35,584 bases of DNA from a virus. The first letter of the stretch is position 1, and every line of letters begins with the position of its first letter. The position numbers were made by a program, and so were the translations under genes. Under the pieces are notes generated by a model. The model was not told where the DNA came from and ran no database searches. It saw nothing but the letters and a program-made list of their open reading frames with translations. Shown in pieces: positions 1 to 5,545 of the stretch. The stretch is from positions 1 through 35,584 of the IMG/VR virus record IMGVR_UViG_3300023223_000205; one strand, given 5' to 3'.

Positions 1-70
1 CCAGTTGTTGTCTTCAGCACTTGCCCTATTACTCGGTGGATCTCATGGTGGAAGAAAGGAAACTGCATAA
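1..70 (+). CDS. 3' end of the lipoprotein gene (partial copy in the terminal overlap)
   Basis: This is the duplicated last part of the lipoprotein gene whose full copy is at 35130-35510. It encodes the Gly/Leu-rich C-terminus ending GGRKETA, with a TAA stop at 68-70. It is not a separate gene. Confidence 0.7.
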   Translation, partial: QLLSSALALLLGGSHGGRKETA

Positions 71-144
71 TGCCAAGACATACAAAAGCAGAAAGAAAAA
101 AAAGAATGATGTCGAACCGCTCTTTTAAGAAGAGCAAACGATTA
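1..144. repeat. Terminal direct repeat (contig overlap), left copy
   Basis: Bases 1-144 are identical to 35441-35584. The repeat starts inside the lipoprotein gene and runs through the small basic gene after it, so it does not respect gene borders. This is what an assembler leaves when it closes a circular or circularly permuted phage genome. A true short terminal repeat is possible but less likely. The unique genome is therefore 35,440 bp and the genes at the two ends are contiguous. Confidence 0.95.
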
Positions 145-165
145 GGGATAACCCGAAGAGGCTAA
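70..165 (+). CDS. Small, highly basic 31-residue protein
   Basis: The ATG at 70 overlaps the TAA of the upstream lipoprotein gene by one base (TAATG), which implies translational coupling. The product is about 31 residues, starts MPRHTKAERKKR and is rich in Lys and Arg throughout, with very few acidic residues. It is the last gene of the late transcript, ending just before the terminator at 181-209. A nucleic-acid-binding or condensing role is possible from composition alone, but I recognise no family. A second, truncated copy starts at 35510 because of the terminal overlap. Confidence 0.6.
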   Translation: MPRHTKAERKKRMMSNRSFKKSKRLGITRRG

Positions 166-180
166 TCCCACTACCACACG

Positions 181-209
181 GCCCGGTCTTAGGATCGGGC
201 TAACTTTTT
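181..209 (+). terminator. Intrinsic terminator of the late transcript
   Basis: GCCCGGTC at 181-188 pairs with GATCGGGC at 193-200 (one G-T wobble) around a TTAG loop. A T-tract follows at 205-209. It lies between the last plus-strand late gene and the convergent minus-strand operon. The T-tract is on the plus side only, so it should mainly stop the late transcript. Confidence 0.8.
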
Positions 210-340
210 ACAACAACCTCTTCACCCTCAATCATTACAAAATCTTCAGCCGGAATTAATTCAAGCTTGTATCCCCTGATTCTGTCAACCTTAAAAGTGT
301 GGCCCATGATCTTTATTCCCTGACCTCTTTTAATAAACAT
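200..340 (-). CDS. Hypothetical protein, 46 residues, last gene of the leftward operon
   Basis: The ATG is at 340 and the TAG at 202-200, which touches the late terminator hairpin. The product begins MFIKRGQGIKIMGHTFKV and ends in an acidic then valine-rich tail (EGEEVVVKS), suggesting a small beta-rich protein. Its start overlaps the end of the upstream 102-residue gene by 11 bp, which is the pattern along this operon. No family is recognised. The Shine-Dalgarno site is weak, so translation probably depends on coupling. Confidence 0.55.
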   Translation of the reverse strand: MFIKRGQGIKIMGHTFKVDRIRGYKLELIPAEDFVMIEGEEVVVKS

Positions 341-638
341 GGTTCGCTTTTGAGATTTTTTCATTGAACAATTTTCCTTTCTCTATGGCCCTGTCAATTA
401 TGGCAGCGCATGGTATTGGTTCATTTATGGATTTTTTCACATTGCAGAGAGAGGTGTGAGTTGATGACAATTGATCTATCACCGCAATGTATTTTCTTTC
501 AAGTCCGTCCAATTGTCTGGCCAGTGTATTAAGCCTGTCAATAGCAGAATAGCCCGTCTCAATCACATGACAGTCGTGAACGCCATCAGCTAAGGCGTCC
601 TGAAGTCTTTTCGATATGATGTGCGTTGGAATCTCCAT
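330..638 (-). CDS. Hypothetical protein, 102 residues
   Basis: A mostly helical, soluble-looking small protein with no membrane segment and scattered Cys (residues about 23, 65 and 77). A good Shine-Dalgarno site (AGGGGAGGG) precedes the ATG. The central stretch from about residue 30 to 70 has regularly spaced leucines and isoleucines and could form a short coiled coil. It is part of the leftward early operon of small accessory genes. I recognise no family. Confidence 0.7.
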   Translation of the reverse strand: MEIPTHIISKRLQDALADGVHDCHVIETGYSAIDRLNTLARQLDGLERKYIAVIDQLSSTHTSLCNVKKSINEPIPCAAIIDRAIEKGKLFNEKISKANHVY

Positions 639-650
639 GATTACCCTCCC

Positions 651-869
651 CTATTTCTTAATTATATCCACCTTGAATTCACCACAACTCCAATCTGCAA
701 GAACTTTTGGAAAGAAACTGTTCGTAACAGGTTCCACCTTTCCCGTCTTTGGATTCAATATTTGGGCGACTACAAGTTGAGGCGGGTATCTTCTGCATGA
801 TCCTGATTGACCGTCACTCAATAACCATTTGCAATATTTACAATAACTACCCTGTGAATTCATATTCAT
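651..869 (-). CDS. Small Cys-rich (zinc-ribbon-like) protein, 72 residues
   Basis: Four cysteines are arranged as C10-x2-C13, C25 and C62 (YCKYCKW, GSCRRYP and DWSCGEF), consistent with binding one metal ion. The central part (KTGKVEPVTN) looks like a beta hairpin. The ATG overlaps the stop of the upstream gene in an ATGA arrangement and a GGAG site lies upstream. Compact CxxC proteins like this are frequent in phage early regions, usually with no known role. Function not assigned. Confidence 0.7.
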   Translation of the reverse strand: MNMNSQGSYCKYCKWLLSDGQSGSCRRYPPQLVVAQILNPKTGKVEPVTNSFFPKVLADWSCGEFKVDIIKK

Positions 870-1048
870 TTTGTTCTCCGTGATCGTTTTCTTCTACATG
901 GTTTGCAAAATCTATCGCCTCTTCTTTTCGATTCAAACATATTGGAACACTTTAAATCAAGACATTTCCTCATGTCTATTTCTTGATTCTTTAATCGGGC
1001 TGCTTTCACCGGGCTTCTTTGATCTAGCTTTTTAGGTTTTTCTGCCAT
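866..1048 (-). CDS. Basic zinc-finger-like miniprotein, 60 residues
   Basis: The start chosen is the ATG at 1048; a longer frame to 1093 exists but would run deep into the upstream gene. The product is strongly basic. It has cysteines arranged C-x4-C-x13-C-x2-C (from KCLDLKC to FCKPC), followed by an Arg/Lys-rich tail ending RRKRSRRTK. That pattern suggests one zinc site plus nucleic-acid contacts. It overlaps both neighbours in the operon (17 bp upstream, 3 bp downstream). Specific function unknown. Confidence 0.65.
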   Translation of the reverse strand: MAEKPKKLDQRSPVKAARLKNQEIDMRKCLDLKCSNMFESKRRGDRFCKPCRRKRSRRTK

Positions 1049-1205
1049 TGAGTTCTTTTTCCACTTGTTCAAATATCTTCTGCATGGCCACAACTAAATC
1101 AGCTTCAAGAAACATATCTCTTCGTGGACAGACTTTGACATGATGCTTGAATTTGTAAGCGATTGTTTTGAAGTCGAGGTCTTTATTGTGGAGGGGTTCA
1201 TTCAT
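1032..1205 (-). CDS. Hypothetical protein, 57 residues
   Basis: The ATG at 1205 is preferred over the one at 1250, which would sit inside the MmcB-like gene. The product is helical and charged, with the pattern MNEPLHNKDLDFKTIAYKF then an amphipathic C-terminal helix ending EQVEKELNGRKT. It starts 8 bp after the upstream stop and overlaps the downstream zinc-finger gene. No family recognised. Confidence 0.6.
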   Translation of the reverse strand: MNEPLHNKDLDFKTIAYKFKHHVKVCPRRDMFLEADLVVAMQKIFEQVEKELNGRKT

Positions 1206-1212
1206 TTTCTGT

Positions 1213-1986
1213 CTAATCTTTGTTTTCAATTTTATCAAGCATGTCCACAACCTTATTTAAATCTTCCGAGGCATTTTTTAAATTGCTTTTAAAACTATCC
1301 GGGATTCCTCCAAGTAGTTCATCCATTCTTCTGTCCAATTGCCATCCACTTATATGGGTTTTAGGATCGTGGCCGAGTTCCATCAACCTATTTTCAATTG
1401 CCTGAAAGTTTTCTGAATCATCTATGGCAGAATCACGCTCTCTCTTAATCTCTTTGATTAATTTCCTGATCCTATCACTAACTTTGTATCCAATATCTTC
1501 TGCTTTATGCTTTGTGTTCAGCCATTCTTCCCATTGTTCGATTCTTTCAGACCTATTCTTTTTAACATAGTAACCTCTAGCGACCTGAACTCTGTTCATC
1601 ATGATATACATATAAATTGATTCAGGTATTTCAATATCTCTGTATGGCGATTTCTTTTTTTTGAACAACTTGGTTCCGGTTTTTGAGACGAGATAAAGAC
1701 CGGCTTGTTCTGGAACCTCATCGGGACTTATTATTCCGGCAGGGGCAACAAAATAAAATTCATTACAATATTTAAGGTATCCCATCCACTTCTTGTCGTT
1801 CATAAAATCACTTCTGGAAACTTTAACTTCATATCCGGTTGCAGTTGCATTCGCCCAACTCTTGTTCATCGCCCACCCGTCTAGCCTAAGACATGGAGAC
1901 GGCCCTGTTTTACACTCGGATATAAAAACTTCTTGCCAATGTTTGTTTTCAAGCAGTGTAATAATTTGACCTGCGTTAATTTTCAT
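1213..1986 (-). CDS. MmcB-like PD-(D/E)XK nuclease-fold protein with a C-terminal helical extension
   Basis: Residues 5-110 look like the MmcB/DUF1052 branch of the PD-(D/E)XK superfamily. D36 lies in LRLDGWA and E53-V-K55 in GYEVKVSRSDF, the expected D...ExK catalytic spacing, followed by the family-like WMGYLKYCNEFYFVAP. Residues about 140-257 form a long charged helical region not typical of the family. MmcB proteins are linked to DNA repair in bacteria; the phage version could act in recombination or degrade DNA. The ATG overlaps the upstream stop (ATGA). Activity is inferred from motif conservation only. Confidence 0.75.
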   Translation of the reverse strand: MKINAGQIITLLENKHWQEVFISECKTGPSPCLRLDGWAMNKSWANATATGYEVKVSRSDFMNDKKWMGYLKYCNEFYFVAPAGIISPDEVPEQAGLYLVSKTGTKLFKKKKSPYRDIEIPESIYMYIMMNRVQVARGYYVKKNRSERIEQWEEWLNTKHKAEDIGYKVSDRIRKLIKEIKRERDSAIDDSENFQAIENRLMELGHDPKTHISGWQLDRRMDELLGGIPDSFKSNLKNASEDLNKVVDMLDKIENKD

Positions 1987-2159
1987 CCCTTCCCTTCCGC
2001 AGAATTGGGGGTGGTAAACCGATCACCAAACATAGTTTTTTGCCTATGAATTTCTTGACACTTGAAGTCACAGAAGATACTTCTTGGTTGAAGTTCGCTC
2101 GTTGTCCCATCGTCATAATAAAAATGTTTATCACAGACAATGCATTTACTTATCATCAT
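1983..2159 (-). CDS. Small zinc-ribbon-like protein, 58 residues
   Basis: The start is set at the ATG at 2159 (MMISKCIVC) because GGAGGGGG lies directly upstream. The longer frame to 2258 overlaps most of the Lar-like gene. Cysteines are arranged C-x2-C (KCIVC) and C-x3-C (FCDFKC), followed by EIHRQK, which is a plausible single zinc site. It overlaps the Lar-like gene by 14 bp upstream and the MmcB-like gene by 4 bp downstream. Function unknown. Confidence 0.65.
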   Translation of the reverse strand: MMISKCIVCDKHFYYDDGTTSELQPRSIFCDFKCQEIHRQKTMFGDRFTTPNSAEGKG

Positions 2160-2352
2160 CCCCCTCCGATTTTGGTGCTGTGCGGGTGTTCCACGCGTCA
2201 ATTGCTTTTTGCTCGGAACCCTGATCACATTCGTGAAACCGTTTGCCCCAAGATCCACACCCTATGCATTTAGCTGTCCAACAATTACCGTCCCAATGGA
2301 TCATGACATTGTCGTAACCACAAAACGGACACGGCAGTAATTTAGTTGGCAT
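2146..2352 (-). CDS. Lar-like restriction alleviation protein (zinc ribbon)
   Basis: The 68-residue product shows the Lar family layout: LLPCPFCG near the N-terminus, a short beta-rich stretch containing a WDGNCW segment, a second knuckle KCIGCGS, then the hallmark C-terminal segment EQKAIDAWNTR. Lar of the E. coli Rac prophage modulates host type I restriction-modification; many phage copies share only the fold. A strong Shine-Dalgarno site (GGAGGGGA) precedes the ATG. The gene sits in the accessory part of the early operon, as expected for a host-defence-evasion factor. The family call is firm; antirestriction activity in this phage is inference. Confidence 0.85.
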   Translation of the reverse strand: MPTKLLPCPFCGYDNVMIHWDGNCWTAKCIGCGSWGKRFHECDQGSEQKAIDAWNTRTAPKSEGDDDK

Positions 2353-2629
2353 CGTCCCCTCCCTTCAATTTTTCGTAGCGTTGGAGCCATTCCAACGTCG
2401 CCTCACTCCAATCGCCTTTGTAATCATACGGGTTACTTGCAGATCCGATAATCTTTCTCGCCCGATCCAACAGGGTTTGGAGGGTTTGGATTCGTTGGTT
2501 GCAATAAGTTTCAGTTTGGAACACTTCGGCTTTCATCTTTTCACAACTGTATCGCCAGTAATTGTCAGACTTGAAATGCTTGTCACACTGTCCACAGTAT
2601 GCAGGTGGTTCATGTTCAACCTTGTCCAT
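2342..2629 (-). CDS. Hypothetical protein with CxxC motif, 95 residues
   Basis: The ATG at 2629 is preferred over the in-frame GTG directly before it because AAGGTGAG lies at suitable spacing. Near the N-terminus CGQC, then C at about 29 and 42 (YSCEK, YCNQR), could bind zinc. The remainder is helical with a Leu-rich segment (IQTLQTLLDRARKII). It overlaps the Lar-like gene by 11 bp. No family recognised. Confidence 0.65.
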   Translation of the reverse strand: MDKVEHEPPAYCGQCDKHFKSDNYWRYSCEKMKAEVFQTETYCNQRIQTLQTLLDRARKIIGSASNPYDYKGDWSEATLEWLQRYEKLKGGDDAN

Positions 2630-2632
2630 CAC

Positions 2633-2935
2633 TCACCTTCTTTCCGGGGTAGGTTCAGTCATTTCAATTATCTGCAAACCCAACAGTTTATTGTTGTGTT
2701 GTCTTGTGAAATCAATAGCAAGTTCACCGACATAATTATTGCATACATCTGTCAAAACTGTCATCTGATCGTAAGTAACAACAACGCCAGTGGGTTTTAA
2801 GTTTTCGCTTTCAATTCTTTTAATGGCGTCATAGAGCGGATTCAGATAATAATATTTTCTTTTATTTTTATCATCCCCGGTATCAATCAAGCCCAATGGC
2901 CTAAGATCAATTATCAATCCAACGTCATCCATCAT
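2633..2935 (-). CDS. Hypothetical protein, 100 residues
   Basis: The start at 2935 is set by GGGAGGA directly upstream (ATGATGGATGAC); the longer frame to 2992 lacks such a site. The product begins MMDDVGLIIDLRPLGLID and mixes short beta strands with helices. It has no Cys cluster and no membrane segment. It overlaps the upstream gene by 11 bp, consistent with coupled translation. No family recognised. Confidence 0.65.
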   Translation of the reverse strand: MMDDVGLIIDLRPLGLIDTGDDKNKRKYYYLNPLYDAIKRIESENLKPTGVVVTYDQMTVLTDVCNNYVGELAIDFTRQHNNKLLGLQIIEMTEPTPERR

Positions 2936-3230
2936 TCCTCCCTTCAGTCGTGACTTCGGTGGGGGGTAATCTTCCCCTATTTTCTGCGTCATTTATTATT
3001 TCACTTACAATATCCAGCAGTAATTTCGTTTGTTCTTCGGCACTTCCGTAATTTCTTGTTTCGATCTGATTTAATATTGCACTGACCATTGGATACAATC
3101 GGCTCATAGGTACGGTAGAAATCAAATATTTATTGTCATCTTCTTGTGATCTCAACCTTTCGTCTGACTTCCGTTTACGGTTAATTTCTTTTAGTCGTCC
3201 TCTTTCTAATATGTCTTGAAGATTAGCCAT
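2925..3230 (-). CDS. Hypothetical helical protein, 101 residues
   Basis: The ATG at 3230 overlaps the upstream TGA by one base and is preceded by GGACGGGG. A GTG three bases earlier is an alternative start. The N-terminal 35 residues are very charged (LKEINRKRKSDERLRSQ) and probably helical. A second amphipathic helix lies near EEQTKLLLDIVSEII. No motif is recognised. Confidence 0.65.
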   Translation of the reverse strand: MANLQDILERGRLKEINRKRKSDERLRSQEDDNKYLISTVPMSRLYPMVSAILNQIETRNYGSAEEQTKLLLDIVSEIINDAENRGRLPPTEVTTEGRNDG

Positions 3231-3448
3231 CACCCCGTCCTTTCTTTGGTGGGATTTAGTTGGGTTAGGGCTGACTTTGCAACCCTATCTGCATACCGTT
3301 TTGCGAATCCGTCTTTAGCTATTGATTCCAACGCTTCCACCAACACAGCTTTGTCGGCCAATAATTTTTTAATCAATGCTGGTTGGTCAATACAATGTAG
3401 TTGATAATCGGTACATTGGAATGTTGGTTCTGGTACGTCACTCATCAT
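3230..3448 (-). CDS. Hypothetical protein, 72 residues
   Basis: The ATGATG start overlaps the stop of the upstream gene and has GGCGG just ahead. The pattern LIKKLLADKAVLVEALESIA gives a leucine-rich helix typical of short phage ead/Ea22-like fragments, but I cannot support a family assignment. It is a link in the chain of overlapping small genes of the early operon. Confidence 0.65.
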   Translation of the reverse strand: MMSDVPEPTFQCTDYQLHCIDQPALIKKLLADKAVLVEALESIAKDGFAKRYADRVAKSALTQLNPTKERTG

Positions 3449-3780
3449 TCACCGCCTTGTATTTGTTTGAGTGCTTCCTCGCACCATTCTTTAACATAAA
3501 TAGGTGGTGGAAGGCAGAGAGGTAGATTCTTCCATTCATCACCCACAATTTTTTTCAATACTTCAACCCCTATGGTTTTTTGATCTAACAAAAAAATAAC
3601 CATATCATTTTTTTCTTCATACTCTCTTATCCCTTCATGAATCATTTGTTTTTGATTCTTATTTTTTTCAAGAAGGGATTCGATGCAGTCGGCGATAACA
3701 TCTATTTCTTCATCTAAAACATTCATTGTTAATCGTAAATGTTCAACCAACTTCCGGGCTTCATCATCATTCATGTCCAT
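3445..3780 (-). CDS. Hypothetical acidic coiled-coil-like protein, 111 residues
   Basis: The product is acidic and helical from about residue 5 to 60, with heptad-like Leu and Ile (LVEHLRLTMNVLDEEIDVI). This is followed by a Pro-rich stretch (LCLPPPIYV) and a short C-terminal helix (EWCEEALKQIQ). It overlaps both neighbours in the operon. No family recognised. Confidence 0.65.
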   Translation of the reverse strand: MDMNDDEARKLVEHLRLTMNVLDEEIDVIADCIESLLEKNKNQKQMIHEGIREYEEKNDMVIFLLDQKTIGVEVLKKIVGDEWKNLPLCLPPPIYVKEWCEEALKQIQGGE

Positions 3781-4295
3781 CCGTACCCTTCTAATTCTTC
3801 TCTGTTCATTAATTCCCTATATGAGAATTTCGTTCCTAACGCTGTGGTAATACCAATCATGTCCCCGGATTTATCATAAACTTTTGTGTTATAAACATGG
3901 ACATATTTTGGAACTTGCAATCGACCAACTACAAAATCCATTCCATCTTTTGTAATTTTCCACATGCCAGAACATTTTTTATCTACATCTTCTAGGTTTG
4001 GCTTTTCTTCGACAAGGTTCCAGTATCTTAACTTTGCAAAATCTCCACCACCAGCGAATCTATCATCTTTAAAATCAACTCTGTGATACCACTTTCCATT
4101 TCTAGCCCCCGGCATAAAATAAAGATCAATCAATGATTTCGCCATTTGACAATTAATTCTTCTTTTATATATTTTTACAAACTGTTCGCAGCATGGACAT
4201 CGAACGCCTTCATTAAAGTTCCTTCTTAGATATGCTTTTAATTCCGGTAATGTCCTATCGTAATTATCTGGATCTTCCTGCATCATTTCTTTCAT
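3771..4295 (-). CDS. Putative DNA-binding protein with Cys cluster and winged-helix-like region, 174 residues
   Basis: An N-terminal CPCC motif (VRCPCCEQFV, about residue 32) and one more Cys in INCQMAK suggest a metal site. From about residue 75 the text GGGDFAKLRYWNLVEE followed by GMWKITKDGMDFV reads like a winged-helix module: recognition helix, then strand-turn-strand. VPKYVHVYN then leads into a small beta domain. Proteins of this layout recur in many phages without assigned function; gene regulation is an inference. An AGGGAG site precedes the ATG. The gene follows the RusA-like gene after a 118-bp gap. Confidence 0.7.
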   Translation of the reverse strand: MKEMMQEDPDNYDRTLPELKAYLRRNFNEGVRCPCCEQFVKIYKRRINCQMAKSLIDLYFMPGARNGKWYHRVDFKDDRFAGGGDFAKLRYWNLVEEKPNLEDVDKKCSGMWKITKDGMDFVVGRLQVPKYVHVYNTKVYDKSGDMIGITTALGTKFSYRELMNREELEGYGWT

Positions 4296-4371
4296 CTCTT
4301 ATAACTCCCTGAAATTGTTTTGAAAATAAACGGGGGAAAGGTTTTTAGAATACAGCAGATCGCTGTCAGCT

Positions 4372-4383
4372 AGAAAGGAACGG
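4372..4383 (+). promoter_or_regulatory. Antisense copy of the AGCTAGAAAGGA leader, followed by a 22-codon ORF
   Basis: An exact 12-of-12 copy of the leader found before early genes, here on the plus strand inside the minus-strand operon. Four bases later an ATG at 4384 opens a 22-codon frame (MHSEKNSSPHSI...) that stops at 4452, antisense to the 3' end of the RusA-like gene. I see no convincing -10/-35 upstream. The rest of the 4299-4413 gap shows no supported gene; one minus frame stays open there but lacks a start codon. Confidence 0.45.
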
Positions 4384-4413
4384 ATGCACTCCGAGAAAAA
4401 CTCTTCCCCCCAT

Positions 4414-4827
4414 TCAATAATTGAGACGAATGTATGTGTACTCTTTCTTTGAACGTCCCTGAAGGACTGAGAGATCACACCATTTGTCAGTGTCGTCTTT
4501 GATCCATCCCTTTTTAACAAGGATGTCTTCGATTGGCTTGGCCCCTCCGTAACGATTGACTTTATCCAATGGACAATTTCGCATTGAAACAATTGTGACG
4601 AAAGCTTTCTTTTCAACTTTGTCAACTTTGATAAGTCCTCGAAGTGCCGATGCCCAATATCTACAATAATTTGTCCAGTATTTTGGTTGTCGTTCAGCCG
4701 CTTCACCAATGAAATGATTGAGTGATTCGATGCGTGGAGATATTGTTCTGCGATTGTGGATACAGTGATAAACTTCCAATTCAAATCCCATCGGTGAGCA
4801 ATGAATAATTTTAAGTAGCTCTTCCAT
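4414..4827 (-). CDS. RusA-like Holliday junction resolvase
   Basis: The 137-residue product is about RusA size. The C-terminal half carries a RusA-like signature: a basic and acidic segment LDKVNRYGGAKPIEDIL followed by KKGWIKDDTDKW. This recalls the D-x-D-N...K...D.L...G...DD pattern that places the catalytic aspartates of RusA. The first aspartate of the usual DxD pair is not present, so the match is partial. RusA-type enzymes resolve Holliday junctions in phage recombination and packaging, which suits an operon also encoding exonuclease, Sak4-like ATPase and SSB. The start at 4827 has only a distant purine-rich site; M13 is an alternative. The gene begins 54 bp beyond the 36-bp repeat array. 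Confidence 0.6.
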   Translation of the reverse strand: MEELLKIIHCSPMGFELEVYHCIHNRRTISPRIESLNHFIGEAAERQPKYWTNYCRYWASALRGLIKVDKVEKKAFVTIVSMRNCPLDKVNRYGGAKPIEDILVKKGWIKDDTDKWCDLSVLQGRSKKEYTYIRLNY

Positions 4828-4881
4828 GATCGATATTTTAACACAGTTTCTTCCTCTCTCTAAAAAGTAGCAATATGCAAT

Positions 4882-5539
4882 TGGGTTTCATTTATGGAAT
4901 GGCTCACAAATCCTTCGTGGGTTTCAGCGATTGTATGGTTCGGATCATTCAATTGGGTTTCATTTCTCAAGTGGCTCACACATGGTCGATGGGTTTCATT
5001 AATGGCTTGGCTCACATCGATAGACTGGGTTTCAGTTATATGATGGTTCACATTGTCAGGTTGGGTATCAATCCAGTGGTGGTTCGCACACTCAACTTGG
5101 GTTTGAATTCCTTTTAAGGCTCGTAGGTTGACACTGGGTATCACTGATTCTCTGGCTCGAATTCCGGGCTTGGGTTTCATGCTTTTCCGGGCTCGTATTT
5201 TTTCATTGGGATTCAAAGCGAATATGTCTCGAAGTGTTCTTATGGTGTTTACATTTTTTATGGCTCGAATTTTCACTCTGGTTATCAAGTGGCGTATGTC
5301 TCGCAGGGCTTTTTGGGTTGATACAGATAGCTTGGCTCGTATATACATAGTGGATTTCAAAGGAAGGATGGCTCGAATTCTGACTATGGGTTTCAATGAA
5401 AATGTGTCTCGCTGTGAAAGTGTGGGTTTCAACTCTTGTATGGCTCGAATGGTGATGTTGGGTTTCAGCCTTTTCTTGGCTCGAATGCTACAATTGGATT
5501 TCAACAACTGTTTGGCTCGAAAATTCTCTAAGGATTTCA
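4882..5539 (-). repeat. TIGR array: about 18 units of 36 bp with two 9-nt boxes and two 9-nt spacers each
   Basis: Read on the plus strand, box 1 (consensus TGGGTTTCA) begins at 4882, 4918, 4954, 4990, 5026, 5062 and 5098. It then resumes at 5135, 5171, 5207 and so on every 36 bp to 5531. Box 2 (consensus TGGCTCRNA) begins exactly 18 bp after each box 1. The 9-nt stretches between boxes are all different. On the minus strand, the tas orientation, the boxes read TGAAACCCA and TNYGAGCCA. Nine box 1 copies are exact and the others differ by a few bases. The single irregularity is a 10-nt spacer in the unit at 5098. The array starts 7 bp after the tas stop codon. Period, dual boxes, paired 9-nt spacers and neighbour all match TIGR arrays, which are processed to 36-nt tigRNAs. 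Transcribed strand is inferred. Box 2 ends CTCA in four of the six leftmost units and CTCG in all others. Confidence 0.88.
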
Positions 5540-5545
5540 TAATAA

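Noticed and set aside
145-169. Short hairpin GGGAT...ATCCC upstream of the late terminator
   Set aside because: It is a weak stem lying within the small basic gene and its stop codon. The GC stem at 181-209 is the credible terminator.
4299-4844. 181-codon minus-strand frame overlapping the RusA-like gene
   Set aside because: It shares nearly all its length with the better-supported resolvase frame in another phase. Its unique 3' part (4299-4413) lacks a start codon of its own.
4882-5539. CRISPR array
   Set aside because: CRISPR repeats are longer and nearly identical, with spacers of 25-40 nt. Here two different 9-nt degenerate boxes alternate with 9-nt spacers and there are no cas genes.
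4860-5540. A 226-codon open frame on the minus strand with 12-residue repeats
   Set aside because: It coincides with the 36-bp array. The period is a multiple of three, so repeats stay in phase; an opposite-strand frame is also open over the same DNA. The one-base slip near 5107 changes the repeat reading phase, and no Shine-Dalgarno site precedes the ATG. I treat it as a by-product of a non-coding guide array, though translation is not excluded.
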